Assembly (NCBI RefSeq): GCF_001613045.1
Contig: NZ_BDBP01000061.1
Coordinates: 1-63,323, forward strand
Source of the DNA: Nocardia lijiangensis NBRC 108240
Lineage (GTDB): Bacteria > Actinomycetota > Actinomycetes > Mycobacteriales > Mycobacteriaceae
Reading direction: 5' to 3'
Length of the DNA: 63,323 nucleotides
The translations under genes were made by a program, and so were the position numbers. Under the pieces are notes generated by a model that was not told the DNA's origin, made no database searches, and worked only from the letters and a program-made list of their open reading frames with translations. Shown in pieces: positions 54,780 through 63,323 of this stretch (the stretch's first letter is position 1; each line of letters opens with the position of its first letter).

Positions 54780-55613
54780 TTACACGCCCCTGGCGCGCTC
54801 CTCGTAGGCCTTGCGCTTCTCGGCGTCGATGTCGTCGAGGAATGCGTGGCTCGAGCCGAGTGCCCGCGCTATGCCGTCGCCGACTGCCTCGGGCAGCAGG
54901 CCGACGACCTGGGAGATGATCCCGGCCACCGCGGTGACCCTGACCTTGGACCGCGGCGTCGCGATCAGCCCGACGATCGCGTCGGCGATCTCCTCCGGCT
55001 CGGCGGGGCGCAGCAGCTTCGGCCCGCTCACACCGGCGCCGAGCTCGGTGTTGGTCAGCGTGGGCAGCACCGAGGAGAAGCGCACGCCCGTGTCGCGGTA
55101 CTCCTCGCGGAGGGTGTCGGTGAAGCCGAGCACCGCGTGCTTGCTGGCGTTGTACGTGGCAAGGCCGGGGATGTGCGTCTCGCCTGCGAGCGATGCGATG
55201 TTGATGACGTGCCCGCTGCGGCGCGGCAGCATCCTGGCCAGCGCCAGCTTGGAGCCCAGGATCACACCGTAGACGTTGATGTCCAGGATGCGGCGGGTGA
55301 TCTGATCCGGCTCGTCGGCGAATTTGCCGGTCGGCATGATGCCCGCGTTGTTGATCAGCACATCGATCGGGCCGATGGTGCGCTCGACCTCGTCCAGGAA
55401 GGACTCGAACGAGGACGCGTCGGTGACGTCGAGCTTGCCGTACAGCTCGAAATCACGGGCCGCGCCGGATTCCTTGACGGTGGTCTCGTCGACATCGCCG
55501 ATTGCGATCTTGGCGCCGAGCGCCTGCAACGCGGTGGCGGTCGCCAGCCCGATGCCGCGAGCGCCGCCGGTGATGACGACGACTTTGCCTCGGATCTTCG
55601 CCGGGTCGGTCAC
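54780..55613 (-). CDS. Short-chain dehydrogenase/reductase
   Basis: 277 residues, classical SDR: cofactor motif VITGGARGIG (TGxxxGIG), LINNAGI, catalytic Ser in NIASLAGE and YxxxK as YNASK. Asp in GDVDE after the second beta-strand suggests NAD preference. The C-terminal part is longer, ending DIDAEKRKAYEERARGV. The start GTG overlaps the stop of the aldehyde dehydrogenase gene (GTGA), giving a coupled pair that could convert an alcohol through an aldehyde to an acid. A longer frame upstream on this strand is antisense noise from the dehydrogenase. Confidence 0.93.
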   Translation of the reverse strand: MTDPAKIRGKVVVITGGARGIGLATATALQALGAKIAIGDVDETTVKESGAARDFELYGKLDVTDASSFESFLDEVERTIGPIDVLINNAGIMPTGKFADEPDQITRRILDINVYGVILGSKLALARMLPRRSGHVINIASLAGETHIPGLATYNASKHAVLGFTDTLREEYRDTGVRFSSVLPTLTNTELGAGVSGPKLLRPAEPEEIADAIVGLIATPRSKVRVTAVAGIISQVVGLLPEAVGDGIARALGSSHAFLDDIDAEKRKAYEERARGV

Positions 55614-57217
55614 TTGTTGTCTCCCTTGAGTTTCAGCAGGGCGGGAAGGTCGACACGGCGCAGACCGCGCGCGCCCGCCGCGCGCATGGCGCCGAGCGCG
55701 GTGAGCAGCCTGGGGATCTGGTACGGGTGCCAGAACAGTTCCCGCTGCTGGGTCGGCAGGATCGGCTTGGTGATCGCCTGCTGGCGGCAGTACTTGCGCA
55801 CGCCATGGGCGCCGCCCCAGCGCGCGCCGACGCCCGACAGGCCCCAGCCGCCCATCGGCAGCGCGTAGCTGAACAGGTTGGCGAAGACATCGTTGATGTT
55901 GACAGCGCCCGCGTTCAACTGGCGGGCGATGCGCTCGCCGCGATCCTTGTCGCCGGTCCACACCGAGGCCGACAGGCCGTAGATGGAATCGTTGGCCAGC
56001 CGGATCGCCTCGGCCTCGTCGGCGACCTTCATCACCGGCAGCGTCGGGCCGAAGGTCTCCTCGGCCACGCACGACATGCTGTGGTCCACGTCGACGAGCA
56101 CCGTCGGCTCGAAGAACGTGCCCTGTCCGGTGCGCTTGCCGCCGGTGAGCACCTTCGCGCCCGCCGCGACCGCCTCCTCGACGTGGCGCTGCACGATGCT
56201 CACCTGGTTCTCGTTGGCCAGCGCGCCCACGTCGTGCTTCACCTCGCGACCGTCGATGCCCTGGCGCAGCGCCTTCACATTCGCGGTGAGCTTGGCGACG
56301 AATTCGTCGTAGACAGGCGCCTCCACGTAGACGCGCTCGACCGAGATGCACACCTGGCCCGCGTTGAACATGCCGCCGAAGGCGATGCCGTGCGCGGCGC
56401 GATCGAGGTCCGCGTCGGCGAGCACGATGGCCGGATCCTTGCCGCCGAGCTCGAGGCTGTACGGGACCATCCGCTCCACGCAGGCCGCCGCGATCTTGCG
56501 GCCGGTGGCAGTCGAGCCGGTGAACTGGATGTAATCGGCATTGCCGACCACCGCAGCGCCAGTCTCGCCCGCGCCGGTGACCACGGCGAATACCGGCGGC
56601 GCGCCGATTTCCGCCCAGCCCCTTGCCAATTCGAGCGCGGACAGCGGGGTGACCTCGGACGGCTTGAGGATCACCGCGGCGCCCGCGGCGAGCGCCGGGA
56701 TCACGTCCATCACCGGCATGGCCAGCGGGAAGTTCCACGGGGTGATGACGCCGACCACCGGGTACGGACGGTAGACGGTGGTGAGCTTCTTGACCCGGGC
56801 CAGCGGGCTGTGCGGTGACGGGTGGTCGTCGGCGAGGAACTTGCCTGCGCGGCGTGCGTAGTAACCGATCAGGTCGGCGCCGAAGGACGGATCGATGAGG
56901 GCGTCGGCGCGCGGCTTGGAGGTTTCCGACTGGAGCACGTCGGCGAGATGCTCGGTGTTGTCGATCAGCCAGTCCTGGAGTTTCAGCAGCCATTCCTTGC
57001 GGCCCTCGGCGCCGATGGCCTCCCACTCCGGCTGGTAGAGCCGCAGCTCGCGCACCTTCGCCGCCACCTCGTCGGCGCTCTGCGCGGGCACCGTGCCGAC
57101 GATCTGGCCGGTGCCGGGATTGCGCACCTCGATGACGGTCGGCGTCTTCTTCGCGGCGGCCGGTTTCCGCGCTGAGGTCTTCTTCGCCGCGCTCGGCGCG
57201 GACTCGGTGTTGGTCAC
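55610..57217 (-). CDS. Aldehyde dehydrogenase (succinate-semialdehyde-dehydrogenase-like)
   Basis: 535 residues. The ALDH core is complete: the PWNFPLAMP cofactor turn, FTGSTATGRKI, the general base Glu in LELGGKDPAIV and the catalytic Cys in FNAGQVCISVERVYV. It resembles NAD(P)-dependent SSADH-type enzymes. An unusual Ala/Lys-rich extension (PSAAKKTSARKPAAAKKTP) precedes the domain. GTG 57217 has GGGAGAA about 7 bases upstream. It is the first gene of a two-gene unit with the SDR and is divergent from a PucR regulator, 106 bases away. Confidence 0.94.
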   Translation of the reverse strand: MTNTESAPSAAKKTSARKPAAAKKTPTVIEVRNPGTGQIVGTVPAQSADEVAAKVRELRLYQPEWEAIGAEGRKEWLLKLQDWLIDNTEHLADVLQSETSKPRADALIDPSFGADLIGYYARRAGKFLADDHPSPHSPLARVKKLTTVYRPYPVVGVITPWNFPLAMPVMDVIPALAAGAAVILKPSEVTPLSALELARGWAEIGAPPVFAVVTGAGETGAAVVGNADYIQFTGSTATGRKIAAACVERMVPYSLELGGKDPAIVLADADLDRAAHGIAFGGMFNAGQVCISVERVYVEAPVYDEFVAKLTANVKALRQGIDGREVKHDVGALANENQVSIVQRHVEEAVAAGAKVLTGGKRTGQGTFFEPTVLVDVDHSMSCVAEETFGPTLPVMKVADEAEAIRLANDSIYGLSASVWTGDKDRGERIARQLNAGAVNINDVFANLFSYALPMGGWGLSGVGARWGGAHGVRKYCRQQAITKPILPTQQRELFWHPYQIPRLLTALGAMRAAGARGLRRVDLPALLKLKGDNK

Positions 57218-57323
57218 TGCTGTTCTCCCACTGGCGTTGTGTGCACCGCAGACGCTCGGCGCTGTGAATCAGCTCACTGAACTATGAGCGTGACACAATG
57301 GCGGGTGAGATTCTTGGCCCATC

Positions 57324-58661
57324 TTGTCAATTGAAACGGGTCCGCTTGTGTCAAAAGTACAAAGTCTCGAGGGTGAATCCGGCGCCGCAGATCCGCGCGG
57401 CCGCATCGGGCCGAACAGCGCGGTGGTGCGCGACTGGCTGGCCGACTACGTCTTCGAGACGATGCGGACCGAGACGCTGGAGCAGGTCGTCGACCGGCTC
57501 GACGGCGCGATCGTGGCGCGCGTGCCCGAACTGGCCGACCGCGACATGAGCCGCGACCTCGCGGCGAGCACGCGGGCGCACGCCAGGACCATGCTGAGCG
57601 GCCTGACCAGCGACACCTTCGAATTCGCGCTACCGGAGGAGGCGCACGCCTTCGCCCGCACCATCGCGCGCCGCGGCTTCGACCTGCGGCTACTCCTGCG
57701 CACCTACCACGCGGGCATGGAGGCGGTGCTCGACTACATGACCGACGCCGTCGAGCAGCGCGACGTGCCGCAGGAGATCGAGCGGGCCGTCATGCTCCGG
57801 CTGTTCGAACGGTCCACCAAGTGGGTCAGCATGTCGGTGGAATTGCTGACCGACACCTACATGGAAGAGCGCGAGCGGGTGCTGCGCGCGGCGCTGAACC
57901 GGCGCACCGAGACCGTGCACGCGCTGCTGTCCGGCGAGGAGATGGACGCCGATCAGGCCTCGATCCGACTGGGCTACCGGCTCGGGCAGCAGCACCTGGC
58001 CTTCGTGCTGTGGACCGACGAATCCGAACCCGGCGGCGAGGGGGAGTCGACCGGGCTGCTCGACCGCGCCGCCGCCCGGGTGGCCGCCGAACTCGGCAGC
58101 GCGCGACTGCTCACCGTGCCCTCCGGAGCCAGCGGGATGTGGGCGTGGACCGGCCTCGACGATGCGGCGCACGCCGCCGGCCTCGCCGGTCCGGGAAAGC
58201 TCGAACGACTGCTCGCCGCCCACGTGTCCGCGCCGGTGCGTGTCGCTTTCGGGGTGCCCGCCGCGCGGGCGGGTGGATTCCGCTCGAGCCACCGGGAGGC
58301 GGTCGCGGCGCGGCACGTCGCGGAGCTGGCCCCCGGCGACGGACCGCGCGTCACCGCCTACCGCGACGTCGAGATCGCCTACCTCGCCGGATCGGACGTG
58401 GCCGCCATGCGCGGCCTGATCCACCGCGAGCTACGTGAACTCGCGGGCACCGACGCCACGGCCGTCCGGCTGCGCCGGACCCTGCACGCCTATCTCGCCA
58501 GTCACCGCAGCCCGGAGGCCACGGCGAAACTGCTCGGGGTACACAAGAACACCGTCCGCTACCGAATCCAGCGGATCGAGGAAATGCTCGGCCATCCGAT
58601 CGAGCAGCGCGGCCTGCCGTTGGAGGTCGCGCTCGCCTGCGTCGAGGCCTACGGGGTCTAG
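57324..58661 (+). CDS. PucR/CdaR-family transcriptional regulator
   Basis: About 445 residues. A central GGDEF-like/CdaR region is followed by a C-terminal HTH_30 domain (YLASHRSPEATAKLLGVHKNTVRYRIQRIEEMLG, here in part: HKNTVRYRIQRIE), which defines PucR-type activators. The N-terminal half is helical and alanine/arginine-rich. TTG 57324 and GTG 57348 are alternative starts. It is divergent from the ALDH-SDR unit and is the best candidate for its regulator; PucR proteins usually respond to metabolites of amino-acid, purine or alcohol catabolism. Confidence 0.92.
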   Translation: MSIETGPLVSKVQSLEGESGAADPRGRIGPNSAVVRDWLADYVFETMRTETLEQVVDRLDGAIVARVPELADRDMSRDLAASTRAHARTMLSGLTSDTFEFALPEEAHAFARTIARRGFDLRLLLRTYHAGMEAVLDYMTDAVEQRDVPQEIERAVMLRLFERSTKWVSMSVELLTDTYMEERERVLRAALNRRTETVHALLSGEEMDADQASIRLGYRLGQQHLAFVLWTDESEPGGEGESTGLLDRAAARVAAELGSARLLTVPSGASGMWAWTGLDDAAHAAGLAGPGKLERLLAAHVSAPVRVAFGVPAARAGGFRSSHREAVAARHVAELAPGDGPRVTAYRDVEIAYLAGSDVAAMRGLIHRELRELAGTDATAVRLRRTLHAYLASHRSPEATAKLLGVHKNTVRYRIQRIEEMLGHPIEQRGLPLEVALACVEAYGV

Positions 58662-58668
58662 ATCCGCG

Positions 58669-58917
58669 CTAGTCCCTCCCGCTGGACCGCACCGGCGGTT
58701 CGGTGGACGGCGCGATCGAGGTGTCCGGCAGCTCGGCCAGCAGGGTCGTGGTCGCCGCGGCGATGGTAGCCACGGCTTTGTCCACGGCCGCTTTGGTCGT
58801 GCTGCTGAGGCCGGACACGCCACCGACCTTGCGCACATACTGCAGTGCGGCAGCATAGATTTCCTGCTCGGTAGCGGCAGGTTCCAGACCACGCAGGACG
58901 GTGATGCTCTTACACAT
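58669..58917 (-). CDS. DUF2277 family protein
   Basis: 82 residues with the DUF2277 signature: MCKSITVLRGLEPAATEQEI, YAAALQYVRKVGGVSG, and a C-terminal amphipathic helix (AVDKAVATIAAATTTLLAEL). The motif L-R-G-L-E-P followed by ALQYVRKV is the family hallmark. The function is unknown; family members are widespread in actinobacteria. The stop lies 7 bases from that of the convergent PucR gene. Confidence 0.88.
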   Translation of the reverse strand: MCKSITVLRGLEPAATEQEIYAAALQYVRKVGGVSGLSSTTKAAVDKAVATIAAATTTLLAELPDTSIAPSTEPPVRSSGRD

Positions 58918-59049
58918 GCGTGCACATTAGCCCTCTGTCCGCCGATGCGGCAGGGCAAGAAACGAGCGAGTCGAAAATAGGCTGCGAAGATGCGGCGCGT
59001 CGGGCGATTAGCACGGCTGGGAGCGGATCGATGGGGAACAATCGGAGGC

Positions 59050-59886
59050 ATGCCTTCCCGCGGTATACCCACGTTGACGACCTTCCCGTACGAAGAGCTC
59101 GACAAGCGGGAAGAGGACCACTGGTCCGGTGCCGCGATATCCGACGACGAGCTGCGGGCCCTCGCGCTGGGCGGCTTCTACTCGTCGCGCTGGGACGCTT
59201 TCCACGACGCGCTGCTGCTCGGGCCCGAACGCGAGCATCCGCTCGGCGATCGCAGGGAACTGGCCATCGATACACTCACCGGCGCCTGGGGCATCACCGA
59301 CGGCACCGAGGCGCAGGCCTCGATGGAACAGTTGCTGGACGGTATGCACGCCCCCCTTTACGCCATGGTGCACCCGCTCGTGATGGCCTCGATCAACGCA
59401 AGCGAACGCGACCGCTTCGGCGAGCGCGCCGACCGGCACCGCGCGTTCCTGCGTCAGGTCGGCTCGTTCCGCGGCATGGACAACCCCGAGGCGCTGGTGC
59501 GCGATTACGACATCTGGTCGCAGGCCATCAAGATCGGCTTCACCGACCACCTGGCTCGCCCGCTGCCCACCGACATCCACGCCTGGGACCTGGCCCGCGT
59601 CGTCGCGGTCTCCAGAATGGCGTTCACGGCCGGCTACCTGGATGCGGACGTGGCCTGGGGATATCTCATGCGCGCCCTCCCGCTGGCCCAGCGCAAATAC
59701 CGCAACTGGCGCCAGTTCGGTGACGCCTACCTCGCGGGCTGGACCTACTGGCAGGCCTGCGAGGACCTCGCCGAACTCAAGAACGGCGGCGTGGACCGGC
59801 GCATGGAGCTGCTCCGCCTGTGGACTCGCCCGACCAGCCCCTGGCGCCGCATCGCGCTGAACGACAAGGGGCCGGACCAGGCCTGA
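59050..59886 (+). CDS. DUF1266 family protein
   Basis: 278 residues. The C-terminal half matches DUF1266: AWDLARVVAVSRMAFTAGYLD, the aromatic-rich AWGYLMRALPLAQRKYRNWRQFGDAYLAGW block (cited in part) and a final helix. The first half is predicted helical. CGGAGGC lies 5-6 bases before the ATG at 59050. DUF1266 proteins are often found with antibacterial effectors or stress genes, but no effector is adjacent here, and the function is unknown. Confidence 0.85.
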   Translation: MPSRGIPTLTTFPYEELDKREEDHWSGAAISDDELRALALGGFYSSRWDAFHDALLLGPEREHPLGDRRELAIDTLTGAWGITDGTEAQASMEQLLDGMHAPLYAMVHPLVMASINASERDRFGERADRHRAFLRQVGSFRGMDNPEALVRDYDIWSQAIKIGFTDHLARPLPTDIHAWDLARVVAVSRMAFTAGYLDADVAWGYLMRALPLAQRKYRNWRQFGDAYLAGWTYWQACEDLAELKNGGVDRRMELLRLWTRPTSPWRRIALNDKGPDQA

Positions 59887-59890
59887 GGGG

Positions 59891-60847
59891 TCAGGGAGTC
59901 GCTACGGAATCCGGCAGGGAGCGCAGGATCCCGCGACCGTAGCGCTGGAACTGGCCGTCGTCGACCATGCCGAGCGAATGCCGCTCGACGAGCAGTTCCC
60001 ACTCCGAATACAACTGCGCCACACCGGGATCGGCGGGTCCAGCGGCGCCGTCGGCGGACTCGCGGCGGACCGCGAAGTTCACCGCGCAGGCCACCCGCTC
60101 GGTGTCGGCGCGGTCGGTGCCGGTGAAACGCAGCGTGACGTTGCCGTCGTGCACGTCGACGGAGGTCTCGCCGTGCATCGCGCCGATCTCGCCGGGAGCC
60201 ACGGGCGCGCCCTCGGTGGACCTGGCCCACACCACCGCGGGGATGGGCAGCTCGTGCGCGTAGCGCTCGCCGGGGCCGATCGAGATGAACAGCAGCCGCC
60301 CGGTGGTCGCGGCGAGCAGGCCGGGGCCGGTGCCCGCGGGCGGGTGCGCCACGGTGACCGCGGTCTCCAGGACGTACTCGTCGGCCGTCACGTAACGATG
60401 CAGTGCCGCGATCGCCGGCTTGGCGTCGCGTCGCGGCGCCATCCTGCGCACCGCGCGATCCACGTCCGCGCGGGTCGGCCCGGTCTTGGTCCAGGTCGGC
60501 GCGGGCGGGTTCAGATCGGGCGCCGCGACGTCGATGCGCTGGGCGGCCATGATCTGCTCGTTGATCCGCTCCACGATCTCGCTCGCCGCGGGGACGTCGT
60601 GCTCGGCGATGAGCACGGGAAGCGGGGTGCGGTCGGCGGGCACCCCGGTGAGCACCGGGGTGGGGTACCGCAGGTAGATCTCGATGACGACGGCGTCGTC
60701 CGCGCGCCTGCTCAGCCGTACTTTGAGCAGGTCGGTGGTCGGCACGTCCAGGACGCGCTCACCCTCGCTACCCGGTCGCAGGACGATCAGCCGTCCGCGA
60801 CCGTGGCGCACTATCGCTGTGGGTGTCCGTAGCTCGACTATGTCCAT
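59891..60847 (-). CDS. Conserved hypothetical protein, about 318 residues
   Basis: I do not recognise a named family. The first ~110 residues (MDIVELRTPTAIVRHGRGRL) form beta strands with TTDLLKVRLSRRADDAVVIEIYLRYP; a proline-rich linker (PDLNPPAPTWTKTGPTRAD) follows. The C-terminal half (LLAATTGRLLFISIGPGERY) resembles the short beta-rich PH-like or GRAM-like modules in mycobacterial proteins. A final helix has YSEWELLVERHSLGMV. The ATG at 60847 with GGGGGT upstream excludes a histidine/arginine-rich extension. Confidence 0.75.
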   Translation of the reverse strand: MDIVELRTPTAIVRHGRGRLIVLRPGSEGERVLDVPTTDLLKVRLSRRADDAVVIEIYLRYPTPVLTGVPADRTPLPVLIAEHDVPAASEIVERINEQIMAAQRIDVAAPDLNPPAPTWTKTGPTRADVDRAVRRMAPRRDAKPAIAALHRYVTADEYVLETAVTVAHPPAGTGPGLLAATTGRLLFISIGPGERYAHELPIPAVVWARSTEGAPVAPGEIGAMHGETSVDVHDGNVTLRFTGTDRADTERVACAVNFAVRRESADGAAGPADPGVAQLYSEWELLVERHSLGMVDDGQFQRYGRGILRSLPDSVATP

Positions 60848-61350
60848 ACCCCCTGCGCTCTGATCCGATGGGCGGCGTTCCCGGGGCTGTTCGTGGTTGT
60901 GCGAGCTGCCACCTCCGTGCCTGTCGCTCGCGCGCCGCATATCTCTATTCCGCGGCACCCCGTGCCCGTCGTTCACGCCGCTGTGTTGTGTCGTGTGTCG
61001 TGCGGCGCTCTCCGAGCTCTTCAGGTCCGCCGATGGGCCCGCCGATCACGCCGCGATGTTGTGTCGTCGCTCACGATAGGCCGAACATGCCATGATTGTG
61101 ACCACTCGAGGTAAACCGGAGCGACGAACTCGGGAACCTCTGGCGTCCTCCGACCGTTTACCTGTCGAACTGCACCAACTGCCGAACTGCGCGATGTATC
61201 GAGTAGACCGTACGCGGTAACGTGGCTTGTCCGCATCCGAACCTTCCCGGAATCGGGGAGGACCCGGGCGGAATGCACCACGACGCGCCCGACGTTTCGC
61301 TAGGCAGAACCGGAGACACCGGAAAGGACTGGCCGCCCGGCCTACGCTCT
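60848..61350. other. Gap upstream of ftsH
   Basis: This ~500-base gap separates the divergent hypothetical gene and ftsH. It holds two imperfect copies of a CGCCGC(G/T)(A/G)TGTTGTGTCG motif near 60978 and 61050, and an in-frame ATG for ftsH at 61273. No gene was convincing. The ftsH promoter is probably inside it but I could not assign it. Confidence 0.4.

Positions 61351-63323
<1,973 letters not shown>

Overview
The window is high-GC actinobacterial DNA and most resembles the genus Nocardia (Mycobacteriales). This rests on codon bias, gene content and a gene order I recognise from memory as colinear with the mycobacterial stretch running from the Rv3662c-like gene to ftsH. The backbone reads: Fic-like gene, HAD phosphatase, 6C small RNA, ssd, tad pilus genes, SF2 helicase, cspA, topA, DNA polymerase III delta', tRNA-Thr(CGU), then ppa, dacB, a zinc metalloprotease, tilS, hpt and finally ftsH, which is cut by the window end. 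Lineage-specific genes are inserted between the tRNA and ppa (about 17.7-41 kb) and between hpt and ftsH (about 46-61 kb).

Region 1 (1-8.3 kb): a divergent pair around a 6C RNA and two DnaA boxes, then the ssd-tadA-tadB-tadC-pilin-tadE-tadG operon. This operon is irregular. It has an in-frame 107-codon spacer before tadC, no good start codon for tadE, and a seven-copy 81-84 bp tandem repeat in the tadG-like gene. Repeat units 1 and 2 each lack one base, which throws the coupled start out of frame.

Region 2 (8.6-17.7 kb): housekeeping DNA metabolism (helicase, cold-shock protein, topoisomerase I, clamp-loader subunit) plus a DJ-1/PfpI protein and tRNA-Thr.

Region 3 (17.8-28.6 kb): a DoxX-like/LysR pair, an alpha/beta hydrolase behind a three-half-site palindromic operator, and a minus-strand cluster of a LysE-type exporter, a 1319-residue Pls/PosA-type single-module peptide synthetase and an M1 metallopeptidase. 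The acidic substrate-pocket residue, the exporter and the peptidase together suggest a poly(basic amino acid) system.

Region 4 (28.4-41 kb): a SAM-IV riboswitch controlling a class-V aminotransferase; Uma2, flavin reductase, YbaK, UraD-like and crotonase genes; a tightly overlapping marR-MFS exporter-histidine kinase-response regulator operon; two exported serine hydrolases; and a small secreted peptide.

Region 5 (41-63 kb): ppa, dacB, metalloprotease, tilS and hpt. Next comes a translationally coupled pair of membrane-anchored kinases, one with intact catalytic residues and one a predicted pseudokinase. Beyond these lie an amidase with a substituted catalytic lysine, a LysR regulator, a PucR/aldehyde dehydrogenase/SDR unit, conserved hypotheticals and ftsH. 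No insertion sequences, integrases, phage genes or CRISPR arrays were seen.
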